Of a stretch of 16,876 nt of DNA, positions 6,427 to 13,047 are shown piece by piece. The stretch covers positions 1 through 16,876 of the forward strand of contig CAYJXJ010000101.1 in NCBI GenBank assembly GCA_964374095.1, given 5' to 3'. Each line of letters starts with the position of its first letter. The first letter of the stretch is position 1. A model generated the notes under the pieces. It saw only the letters and a program-made list of their open reading frames with translations, ran no database searches and had not been told where the DNA came from. Made by a program: the position numbers and the translations under genes. Source of the DNA: CAYJXJ01 sp964374095. GTDB lineage: Bacteria; Elusimicrobiota; Elusimicrobia; UBA1565; UBA9628.

Positions 6427-9281
6427 TTCCCGGCTCCTCCTGGGGGCGGCATCCGCAGCGTCGCCTCCGGGTCCTGGGACGGCGCGGCGGCCGGCGCGGT
6501 CATTCTCACCGTGGCGTCCGCCGGGGAGGCCGCCGGCACGGCCGGAATGGTCGCCTCGACCGCCGGCACGGCCGGGATAGCCGCGGCGGGAAGCTCAACC
6601 GGTTCGGGGGGCGGCGGCGGCGGCGGCGGAAAATCAACCGCCACCGGCACCGGCGCCGACACGATGGGCGCGGGCGCAGCGATGGGGATCGGGAGAGGCG
6701 CCTCGGGAACCGGCGCCGGAGCGGGCGCGGGCGCCGGAACGGGAGCCGCCATCGCCGGCATGGTCGTCCCGGACTTGATCGCCGCGATCAGGGCGCGCAG
6801 GTCCGCGGCGAGTTCGGAGCCGCGGGAATATCGTTCCTCCGGCCGCTTGGCCAAGCCCCTGTTGATGATCGGCACGACCCCGGGCGACAGCCCGGGGTTG
6901 ACGGTCAGGGGATTGGGATGCGGGTCATTGGCGATCTGAAAAAGCAGGGTGCCGATGCCTTCCCCCCCCTTGAATGGCTTCTCCCCGGTCATAAACTCAA
7001 ACAGCGCGACGCTTAGGGAAAACAGATCCGACCTTCCGTCCACCTTTTTTCCCGAAACCTGCTCGGGGCTCATGTAGGAGGGGGTGCCCATGACCGTGCC
7101 GGTGGCGGTCTTGGAGGAAGCCGTGATACGGGCGATCCCGAAGTCGGCCACCCGGATCGTCCCGTCCTTGAGGAGCATGACGTTGGCGGGCTTGATGTCC
7201 CGGTGGACAATGCCTTGGGCATGCGCGTAGTCCAAGGCGTCGGCTACGATCGCCACGTACTCCATGGCCTTCATGGGCGGCAGAAGACTCTCCTTGTGGG
7301 TGTATTTGACGAGGTCGTGGCCGTCGAGCAGCTCCATGGCGATGTAGGCCACGTCGTTTTCCTCGCCCGCGTCGAAAATCCTGACGATGTTGGGGTGATT
7401 GAGGGTCCCGGCCGATTCCGCCTCGCGGAAGAAGCGCTCCTTGATCTCCTTGATGTTGGCGTCCCCGCCCTCCTCCAGGGCCATGGTCTTGATGGCCACC
7501 ATGCGGTTGATCTTGGGGTCCTTCCCCAAGTAGACGATGCCCATGGCCCCGCGGCCGAGCTCCTTTTCGATCTCGTAGCGGCCGAGGGTGGGTTTGGTCG
7601 ACCCGCCCGCCAACATCACGGTGCCTTCCTTCTTGGCCCCCCCCACCCCGCCGTAGACGGCTCCCTCGGCCGCGCCCTTCAACATCTTGATCTTTTCCTG
7701 GATGTCCTTGAACCCCGGGTCCTTGGCCGCGATGTGATCGAGGACCGAGGCGGCCTTGGCGAACTGCCGCTTGCGCTCGAAGTCCTGGGCGAGATCGTAG
7801 AGGATGCCCTTCATGTTGTCGTCGAGGGGGCAGAGCCGGAACTTGTCGTAGGCCATGTCGAGCATGCCCTGCCCCTGGAAGGAGAGCCCGAGCATCTTGT
7901 TGGTTTCGATGGCCGAGGCCTCGACGAGCTCCTTTCCCTTCTCGGTCACCAGGAAGCGCTTGGAGGTGCTCACGATATATCCCAAGCCCAGGAGTATCGA
8001 CGGGTAGCTCACCTTGACCCAATCGCCCTTTATGAAGAGCCAGGTCCCGAGCCCCAAAAATCCCACGAGCAGCGCCGAACTGAGCACCGCGCCGTTGAGG
8101 GCCTTGAGGCGCGGGAGGCCCACCATGATGAACAGCCCCACGAAGCCCAGAAGCCCCAACTCCAGGTTGGGGGCCCACGGAGGCCGGGTGAGAAAACGGC
8201 CGTGCAGCATGTTTTGGACCACGTTGGCGATCATCTCGATGGCGGGCAAGGCCGGCGCCACCGGCGTGACGTAAAGCGTGCCGATGCCCGCGGCCGTGGG
8301 GCCCAGGATCACGATCTTGTCCTTGAAAACATCCATCGAAACCTTATCATTCATGACGTCGTGATAGGAGTAATACCGGAAAGTCTGCTCGGGGCCGTTG
8401 AAGGTGATGAGCATGCCGCTGCCCGGGTCCAGCGGGATGCCGACCTTGCCCGCCTGCAGCCGCTGGCCGGAGGTGAAAACCGCGTCCGAGGCGTTCTGCC
8501 CCAAATAGGCCAGCAACAGCCGCACCGGATAGGAGGGAAAGTAGGATTCCCCGTAGCGGACCACCGGCATCTCGCGCCGGACCACCCCGTCGAAGTCGGG
8601 ATAGACATTGACGTGCCCCACGCCGGCCGAGACTTCCGCGAAGGGAACGAGGGGATAGACCGCCTTGCTTCCGTCCGGGGTCCCCGCCTCCTCCGCGTTC
8701 GGGACCACTTGCACGGTCACCACCGAGCTCGAGATCGCGGGAGGCAGGGCCTCGGGCTTGGCGCCCTGCACCCCGCCCAGGGAGAAATACATCGGCAGGA
8801 CCACGTTTCCGGCCGCGCGGATCGAGGCCAAGAGACGCGCGTCCACGTCGAGGCGGACGGACGCCGACGAGAGTTCCGCGGCGAAGGAGACTCCCTTCTC
8901 GACGACTTGTTTCGCCGCCACCAACTCCCCGTAGCGCGACTCCAGGGCCTTGAGCTCCTTGAGCCAGTCGCTCTCGGGCTCCGAGAAGAGGATGTCGAGC
9001 CCGATGACCCGCGGACCGGCCGCCGACAGCTTGTCGAGCATGGCGGCGACCCGCCAGCGCGGCCATGGCCAGCGCCCGATTTGGGCGATGGAGGCGTCGT
9101 CGATGGCGATCAGGACGATCTCGCTGGAGGGGTTGACCTCCTGGCGGAGCTTGGAGCGCATGTCAAAAGTCTTGAGCTCGAAGCTCTCGAGCGCGGGGAG
9201 GGAAAGCACATAACAGCCGGCGACGACCAGGCTCAGGAATAACCCGATGCCTGCGTCGATCAGCCAGGTCTTGCTCTTCAT
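6423..9281 (-). CDS. CHASE2-sensor transmembrane Ser/Thr protein kinase
   Basis: A 952-residue receptor kinase. Order: membrane helix at about 8-28; extracytoplasmic CHASE2 sensor at about 35-365; three more helices (about 372-390, 398-417, 423-439); helical, TPR-like linker (455-535); Hanks kinase domain (569-835); Pro/Ala-rich tail to the end. Kinase residues are intact: glycine loop GRGAMG (576-581), Lys598 in VAIK, HRDIKPAN (693-700), DFG (713-715) and the APE-equivalent SPE (738-740). The RD motif (694-695) implies activation by activation-loop phosphorylation; T728 and T733 are candidates. The tail has a polyproline run (885-892) and two repeats, DATVRM and EATLRM. The ATG has GGGGAGA five bases upstream. 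The CHASE2 ligand is unknown. Confidence 0.95.
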   Translation of the reverse strand: MKSKTWLIDAGIGLFLSLVVAGCYVLSLPALESFELKTFDMRSKLRQEVNPSSEIVLIAIDDASIAQIGRWPWPRWRVAAMLDKLSAAGPRVIGLDILFSEPESDWLKELKALESRYGELVAAKQVVEKGVSFAAELSSASVRLDVDARLLASIRAAGNVVLPMYFSLGGVQGAKPEALPPAISSSVVTVQVVPNAEEAGTPDGSKAVYPLVPFAEVSAGVGHVNVYPDFDGVVRREMPVVRYGESYFPSYPVRLLLAYLGQNASDAVFTSGQRLQAGKVGIPLDPGSGMLITFNGPEQTFRYYSYHDVMNDKVSMDVFKDKIVILGPTAAGIGTLYVTPVAPALPAIEMIANVVQNMLHGRFLTRPPWAPNLELGLLGFVGLFIMVGLPRLKALNGAVLSSALLVGFLGLGTWLFIKGDWVKVSYPSILLGLGYIVSTSKRFLVTEKGKELVEASAIETNKMLGLSFQGQGMLDMAYDKFRLCPLDDNMKGILYDLAQDFERKRQFAKAASVLDHIAAKDPGFKDIQEKIKMLKGAAEGAVYGGVGGAKKEGTVMLAGGSTKPTLGRYEIEKELGRGAMGIVYLGKDPKINRMVAIKTMALEEGGDANIKEIKERFFREAESAGTLNHPNIVRIFDAGEENDVAYIAMELLDGHDLVKYTHKESLLPPMKAMEYVAIVADALDYAHAQGIVHRDIKPANVMLLKDGTIRVADFGIARITASSKTATGTVMGTPSYMSPEQVSGKKVDGRSDLFSLSVALFEFMTGEKPFKGGEGIGTLLFQIANDPHPNPLTVNPGLSPGVVPIINRGLAKRPEERYSRGSELAADLRALIAAIKSGTTMPAMAAPVPAPAPAPAPVPEAPLPIPIAAPAPIVSAPVPVAVDFPPPPPPPPEPVELPAAAIPAVPAVEATIPAVPAASPADATVRMTAPAAAPSQDPEATLRMPPPGGAGK

Positions 9282-9286
9282 GGTTT

Positions 9287-9293
9287 TCTCCCC
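9287..9293 (-). promoter_or_regulatory. Ribosome binding site of the kinase gene
   Basis: GGGGAGA on the minus strand, five bases before the ATG at 9281. It supports this start for the membrane-anchored N-terminus (MKSKTWL, then the first hydrophobic helix). Confidence 0.6.
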
Positions 9294-9380
9294 ATGCTAG
9301 AGAGGAGTCAAACCATTGCTGTCAGTCATCGCCTCATCTTCTTAATAGAATATTGATAGCGGATGGGAAATTTAAGGTTT

Positions 9381-9409
9381 AGTTTAACGGAAGTACGGTA
9401 TTCTGTCAA
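9381..9409 (-). promoter_or_regulatory. Sigma70-like promoter of the kinase-phosphatase-FHA operon
   Basis: A consensus TTGACA at 9409-9404 is followed, after an ideal 17-base spacer, by TAAACT at 9386-9381 on the minus strand. The predicted start near 9374 gives a leader of about 93 nt that is locally AT-rich compared with the surrounding DNA. This is the best promoter match in the window. Confidence 0.7.
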
Positions 9410-9439
9410 GGCACGGAATTTTTCCGGCCCGGAGGTCCG

Positions 9440-9607
9440 TCAATTTCGAGCCCGGCCCAGCAGGCGCCGGACCGCCTCCCAGTCGAGAAACCGGGCGAGG
9501 CCCATGGCTCCAGCGGCATGAATCACCAGGGTCGCGGCCCGCCAGGCCGCGACTCCGTCCCCAATAAAGTGATCACCCCATGGCGCCGCCGCCGATGCCG
9601 TTGTCAT
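9440..9607 (-). CDS. Possible small protein, 55 residues, unknown function
   Basis: A short minus-strand frame from ATG 9607 to TGA 9440-9442, beginning MTTASAAAPWGD and ending RRLLGRARN. Codons end mostly in G or C like the real genes nearby, and the middle (about 20-40) is Ala-rich and moderately hydrophobic, followed by a basic C-terminus. There is no Shine-Dalgarno, but a TATAAA box sits eight bases before the ATG, as expected for a leaderless message. An in-frame stop four codons upstream rules out a longer N-terminus. The frame ends about 30 bp before the kinase -35 box. It is not recognisably homologous to anything I know and could be chance. It accounts for most of the 350-bp stretch between the kinase and the metal-binding gene. 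Confidence 0.3.
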   Translation of the reverse strand: MTTASAAAPWGDHFIGDGVAAWRAATLVIHAAGAMGLARFLDWEAVRRLLGRARN

Positions 9608-9615
9608 CCCCGAAG

Positions 9616-9625
9616 TTTATATAAT
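9616..9625. promoter_or_regulatory. Shared AT box: overlapping divergent -10 elements
   Basis: One AT-rich block reads TATAAT on the plus strand (9620-9625), seven bases before the ATG at 9633. On the minus strand it reads TATAAA (9621-9616), eight bases before the ATG at 9607. Both spacings put transcription starts on or beside the start codon. No convincing -35 box is visible in either direction. Confidence 0.45.
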
Positions 9626-9632
9626 TTTCCGC

Positions 9633-9974
9633 ATGAGGCGATACCTGCTGGCGCTTGCCCTGCTGACCGCCACGTCATTGGCAAGCGAGCCGGCCCCCCC
9701 GCCTAAAGACGAGCTCACCGCCGGCCGCTACGCCGTCAAGATCAAGGGTTTTCTGTGCCGGGCGTGCGCGCGGGCCGTGCGGGAAGAATTGGCCCGGCTT
9801 TCGGAGGTCTCCGCCGTCGCCGGGGATTTCGATCACGAGGAAGCCGTCCTGACCGTGCGCTCCGGGAAGCGCCTAGCCACCAAGAAAATCCGCCACGCCC
9901 TCCGCCGCGCCGGCGCACGCATGCGAATCAGCGAATTCGAACTCCAAGCGATCCAGTACCGGCCGCAAATCTAG
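9633..9974 (+). CDS. Exported heavy-metal-associated (HMA) domain protein
   Basis: A 113-residue protein with a clear signal peptide: MRRYLLALALLTATSLA, likely cut near residue 18. A Pro-rich spacer follows, then a single HMA fold at about 32-103. The metal site is GFLCRAC (Cys42, Cys45), a CxxC variant of the GMTCxxC motif in copper and mercury carriers such as CopZ or MerP. Export implies a periplasmic or surface role in binding a soft metal; the metal itself cannot be told. There is no Shine-Dalgarno, and the -10 box ends only seven bases before the ATG, so a leaderless mRNA is likely. The stop codon's last base is the first base of the large inverted repeat. No transporter or metal-responsive regulator lies nearby. 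Confidence 0.78.
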   Translation: MRRYLLALALLTATSLASEPAPPPKDELTAGRYAVKIKGFLCRACARAVREELARLSEVSAVAGDFDHEEAVLTVRSGKRLATKKIRHALRRAGARMRISEFELQAIQYRPQI

Positions 9975-10034
9975 GGGTCACATCCCGCCATAAGACAAAT
10001 TCGAGGAATTTGTCTTATGGCGGGATGTGACCCC
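9974..10034. repeat. Perfect 29-bp inverted repeat with 3-base loop
   Basis: Arms 9974-10002 and 10006-10034 are exact reverse complements around GAG. The outer ends read GGGGTCACATCCCGCC and its complement. It lies between two convergent genes, starts on the last base of the HMA stop codon and ends 17 bp before the cold-shock stop. The RNA from either strand would form a very long hairpin, so it can act as a bidirectional terminator or RNA end, although no T-tract follows it. A GGGGTCA-bounded palindrome also resembles repeats spread by REP-associated (Y1, IS200-like) transposases; that link is inferred. Confidence 0.85.
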
Positions 10035-10035
10035 A

Positions 10036-10049
10036 TAAGACATAAGACA
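10036..10049. repeat. Tandem 7-mer beside the palindrome
   Basis: TAAGACA occurs twice in tandem at 10036-10042 and 10043-10049. The same 7-mer occurs inside the left arm of the palindrome (9991-9997). This suggests slippage, a nested insertion or a duplicated target next to the palindrome. Confidence 0.5.
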
Positions 10050-10050
10050 G

Positions 10051-10254
10051 TTAGAGTTTCCGGACGTTGGTCGCGCGGGGGCCCTTCTCGGTCTCTTGAA
10101 TCTCGAACTCGACAGCCTGGTTTTCGGCCAGGGTCTTGAACCCCTCCGCGATAATCGCCGAGTGATGGACAAAGAGATCCTTTGAACCGTCGTCCGGCGT
10201 TATGAACCCGTATCCCTTCTGGTCGTTGAACCACTTCACTTTTCCTGTAGGCAT
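10051..10254 (-). CDS. Cold-shock protein (CspA family)
   Basis: A 67-residue single OB-fold nucleic-acid-binding protein, the normal family length. It carries RNP1 KGYGFI (13-18), RNP2 LFVHH (27-31) and the opening GKVKWFNDQKGYGFI. Such proteins act as RNA chaperones in the cytoplasm, melting mRNA structure during cold shock or general growth. The gene is monocistronic, converges on the HMA gene and shares the long palindrome as its likely 3' end. Transcription begins at an extended -10 promoter near 10322, giving a leader of about 68 nt with two small hairpins. The best Shine-Dalgarno (GAGG) is some 13 bases from the ATG, further than usual. Whether expression is cold-induced cannot be read from sequence. 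Confidence 0.95.
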   Translation of the reverse strand: MPTGKVKWFNDQKGYGFITPDDGSKDLFVHHSAIIAEGFKTLAENQAVEFEIQETEKGPRATNVRKL

Positions 10255-10287
10255 TCGCTTAACTTACCTCACGTACTACTACCATTG

Positions 10288-10322
10288 CCCACCTGGAGGG
10301 TGGGGAGGCGTGACGACGCCTC
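10288..10322 (-). promoter_or_regulatory. Two hairpins in the cold-shock gene leader
   Basis: A 7-bp perfect stem with a 4-base loop (GAGGCGT 10305-10311 with ACGCCTC 10316-10322) would sit at the very 5' end of the transcript. A 6-bp stem (CCCACC 10288-10293 with GGTGGG 10299-10304) lies next to it. Structured leaders are known to control csp mRNA stability and translation; the function here is inferred. Confidence 0.45.
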
Positions 10323-10328
10323 GGGGTG

Positions 10329-10357
10329 ATTATACCACGGTTTCCGGCGGATTTGAC
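10329..10357 (-). promoter_or_regulatory. Extended -10 promoter of the cold-shock gene
   Basis: On the minus strand TGG-TATAAT (10337-10329) is a perfect -10 with the TG extension. The -35 position (10357-10352, GTCAAA) is poor, as is common with extended -10 promoters. It overlaps the -35 box of the plus-strand promoter at 10353. Confidence 0.65.
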
Positions 10358-10382
10358 GCTCCCGGGTGCAAAGAGCCACAAT
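10353..10382 (+). promoter_or_regulatory. Promoter of the coiled-coil/YfhO operon
   Basis: TTGACG (10353-10358), 18 bases, then CACAAT (10377-10382), predicting a start near 10389, only a few bases before the ATG at 10393. This argues for a leaderless or very short-leader mRNA and rules out the GTG at 10366, which lies between the two boxes. Confidence 0.45.
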
Positions 10383-10392
10383 TGGTGCCGCG

Positions 10393-10614
10393 ATGAACCC
10401 CCTGGACCGCCGGGAATACCTGGAGCGCCTGATCATGGGGCTGGAGCAGGCGGTGGAAAACACCCGCTCCGAGATAAACTATTACACCCCCGGCGACCTC
10501 CAGCTCAAATACGCCAAGAAATTCCTCGCCGCCGCGGAGGAGAACCTCACCCGGTCCCGCAAGGAACTCGAGGAACTCCTCAAGTCCGAAACGAAGCCCA
10601 ACCCTCCGGAGTGA
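10393..10614 (+). CDS. Small helical/coiled-coil protein, unknown function
   Basis: A 73-residue, highly charged, probably all-helical protein. Two helices (about 4-28 and 36-66) with heptad-like Leu/Ile/Ala spacing are separated by NYYTPGD. There is no signal peptide or membrane segment and no family that I recognise. The ATG at 10393 is preferred over the in-frame GTG at 10366 because that GTG lies between the promoter boxes. The stop overlaps the GTG of the YfhO-like gene (GTGA at 10611-10614), so the two products are translationally coupled and may work together. Confidence 0.7.
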   Translation: MNPLDRREYLERLIMGLEQAVENTRSEINYYTPGDLQLKYAKKFLAAAEENLTRSRKELEELLKSETKPNPPE

Positions 10615-12938
10615 GGGCGCGCTTCCCCCGCCTGCCCGCGGCCTTGGCACCGGGCCCCTGGCTCCTCGCCGCCGCGGCCTTGATTTTCGTGGCGGATGGC
10701 CTCCGAAACGGCACCCTGCCGTCCAGCCCCCGCCACGACCTCCCGGCCCAGTTCCTGCCCTGGCTTGAATTCGGCTTCCGGGAACTGCGGTCCGGCAACC
10801 TCCCGCTCTGGAACCCGCATTCCTTCGGGGGAACCCCCTTCCTTGGGGCTTTCGAATCGGCGCTCCTTTATCCCCCCAATTGGCTGCACCTGCTCCTCCC
10901 CCCGGCTCCGGCTGTCAATTTGACGGTGGCCCTGCACCTGGCGCTGGCCGGCATCCTCACCCATGCCTGGTGCCGCCGGCGCGGGGTATCGGCCGAGGCG
11001 GCCTTAGTCGGGGGCGCGGCGTACATGTTCAGCGCCCCCCTCCTCCTGCAGCTACAGGCCGGGCACATGCCGGTCCTGGCCGGGCTCGCCTGGGTCCCCG
11101 GCATATTCCTGTGCCTGGAGGCCTGGGCCCAGTCCCGAACCCGCGGCTGGCTGCTGGCGGGAATGGGCTGCGTCGCCTTGCAAGTACTGGCGGGAAACCC
11201 CCAGATCGCCTACTACACCGCCCTGCTTGCCGGCCTGCGGGCGGCGGCGGCGGCTTGGACTTACCGCAGCACGGTTCCCCTCCGGGGCACTGCCGCGGTC
11301 TATGCCGGGGCCGCGCTCCTCGCCGCGGCTCAGATCGGGGCGGGGATCGAGGCCGCATCGGAATCCATCCGGGGCGGCAGCGTCCCCGCCAAGTATGCCG
11401 CGTCGTTCTTCCTGCCGATCGAGAACATGCTGACCCTCATCGTTCCTTGGATTTTTGGGGATGAACGCCGGTTCGCCTATTTCGGCCGGTGGTACCTATG
11501 GGAGGCCTCGCTCTTTTGCGGGCTGTCCACGCTTGTCGCGGGACTCGCGGCGTTGCGTGGGGAACGCCGCCGCTGGATCTCACCCGCATTCCTCCTGCTG
11601 GCAACCCTCGCATTGGCCCTGGGAAACCAATTGCCTCTTTACAACCTCTTGCGGACCACGCTCCCAGGCTGGTCTGCCTTGCGCGGGGTGGCGAAGTTCT
11701 CCGGCCTGGCCTGCCTTTTCTTAGCCGTCCTTGCGTCGGAAGGCGTCGCGGCCCTCCGCGATCCCCGCCTGGCCAAACGCGCCGCGTTGGGGACGCTGGC
11801 GATGGGAATACTCGCGATGGGAACGGCGATCTGGATCGGCTCGGCCGCCGATGCGCCGGGGGCGGGTATGCTCGGCGGACTTCAGGAACGAATGCTGGCC
11901 GCGGCCGGGGCCCCGATCATTCCAGCTGTCGACGGGGAAGCTTATTGGCGCCATGCCCTGAGTTTCGCCACGCGAGAGATCTTCGATGCGGGCTGGGCGC
12001 TCCTGGCGTTGGGAGGGTTTCTCGCGGCGGCCGCGCGCCGGCCCGGTCTGATCCGCTGGCTGCCCGCGGCGGTCTTTCTCGAGCTGGGCTTGTTCGCTTG
12101 GCAAGCGCGCGCGACCTGCGGGCTCGAGGAGGGCTATCCCCCCCGCTGGCGCGAAGTCCTCCGCGGCGACGCGGGCGACTACCGCGTCCTGCACGATTGG
12201 AACGTCCACCCCAACGCCGCCATGCGCATGGGCCTGGAAGACGTCATGGGCTACTCGCAGCTTCCCACGCGCCGGTGGATCGAGCTGATCGCGGCCTCCA
12301 ACGGCTACGATCCGGACCAGGCGGTTCACCTGCGTCCCATACGACGGCTTCCCGGGCCGCTCCCCATGCTTCGGTGCCGCTACGTCCTGGAACCGGGGCT
12401 CCTGACCCAACCCCGGCGCCTGCCCCCGGAACTGCCACGGGCGCTCCTGGTTTCAGAGTGGGAATCGCGGCCGGATCGGGAGGCGCGGCTCAAGGCCCTC
12501 ACGGATCCAAAGTTCGACCCGCGCCGCAAGGTCATCCTGGAGGCCGCGCCGAATCCGGAACCGGCGGCCGGCCCACCCGGGGGCACGGTGCGCGTGGCCG
12601 CCCGCGGTACGGACTGGCTCGAGATCGAGGTCGGGCTAAAAAAGCCCGCGATCCTGCTCGTGACGGATGCCTTCGCCGCGGGCTGGCGGGCCGTCCCCCT
12701 GTCCGGCCCCCAGCGGGAGATGCGGGTCGTGCCGGCCAACCACGCCCTGCGGGCCGTTCCGCTCCAAGCCGGAGACCACCGGCTCCGCCTGGAATACGCC
12801 CCGATCGGGTTCAGGATCGGCCGCTGGGTGAGCCTGCTGGCGCTGTTGGCCTGGACGGCGGGTTGGCTCGGATGGTCCTTGACAAGCCCAGCCTTCGGGT
12901 TTAAACTGTCGTGGCGAGCGCCTGCGAGATTCCCATGA
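10611..12938 (+). CDS. YfhO-family polytopic membrane protein
   Basis: A 775-residue membrane protein of the YfhO family, which has a GT-C glycosyltransferase-like fold and is linked in other bacteria to glycosylation of cell-surface polymers. The open frame extends further 5', but that part is antisense to the cold-shock promoter and non-coding in look. The GTG at 10611, overlapping the upstream stop, gives a proper start followed by the first helix (about 16-31). The family signature LWNPHSFGGTPFLGAFES (66-83) and LLYPPNWL (85-92) lies in the first extracytoplasmic loop. About eleven or twelve helices fill residues 15-475. A soluble extracytoplasmic domain follows (about 480-735), then a final helix (about 740-762). 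Donor and acceptor are unknown. Confidence 0.85.
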   Translation: MRARFPRLPAALAPGPWLLAAAALIFVADGLRNGTLPSSPRHDLPAQFLPWLEFGFRELRSGNLPLWNPHSFGGTPFLGAFESALLYPPNWLHLLLPPAPAVNLTVALHLALAGILTHAWCRRRGVSAEAALVGGAAYMFSAPLLLQLQAGHMPVLAGLAWVPGIFLCLEAWAQSRTRGWLLAGMGCVALQVLAGNPQIAYYTALLAGLRAAAAAWTYRSTVPLRGTAAVYAGAALLAAAQIGAGIEAASESIRGGSVPAKYAASFFLPIENMLTLIVPWIFGDERRFAYFGRWYLWEASLFCGLSTLVAGLAALRGERRRWISPAFLLLATLALALGNQLPLYNLLRTTLPGWSALRGVAKFSGLACLFLAVLASEGVAALRDPRLAKRAALGTLAMGILAMGTAIWIGSAADAPGAGMLGGLQERMLAAAGAPIIPAVDGEAYWRHALSFATREIFDAGWALLALGGFLAAAARRPGLIRWLPAAVFLELGLFAWQARATCGLEEGYPPRWREVLRGDAGDYRVLHDWNVHPNAAMRMGLEDVMGYSQLPTRRWIELIAASNGYDPDQAVHLRPIRRLPGPLPMLRCRYVLEPGLLTQPRRLPPELPRALLVSEWESRPDREARLKALTDPKFDPRRKVILEAAPNPEPAAGPPGGTVRVAARGTDWLEIEVGLKKPAILLVTDAFAAGWRAVPLSGPQREMRVVPANHALRAVPLQAGDHRLRLEYAPIGFRIGRWVSLLALLAWTAGWLGWSLTSPAFGFKLSWRAPARFP

Positions 12939-13047
12939 GACCCGCCGCCTACAGGGAACGGTAGCCCCGATCATCCGCCTAGCGGCCGCGCTGCTGCTCC
13001 TCCTTGCGGGCGCGGCCCTCTTCGACAAGACCCTTGACCTCCTGGCC

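Noticed and set aside
6600..6760. GGC/GCC-rich repeats resembling a microsatellite or CRISPR-like array
   Set aside because: They are codons for the Pro/Ala-rich tail of the kinase on the minus strand. There are no spacers or regular repeat unit.
7203..9242. Long 679-codon plus-strand open frame opposite the kinase gene
   Set aside because: It is the antisense shadow of the CHASE2 kinase, whose minus-strand product has all the expected motifs. Long antisense frames are usual in GC-rich DNA.
9978..10234. Minus-strand frames running across the palindrome
   Set aside because: They are out-of-frame reads of the cold-shock gene continued through the inverted repeat.
10326..10610. N-terminal extension of the YfhO frame
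   Set aside because: It overlaps the cold-shock promoter and the coiled-coil gene in another frame, has Pro/Arg-rich shadow composition, and the GTG at 10611 gives a coupled start right before the first helix.
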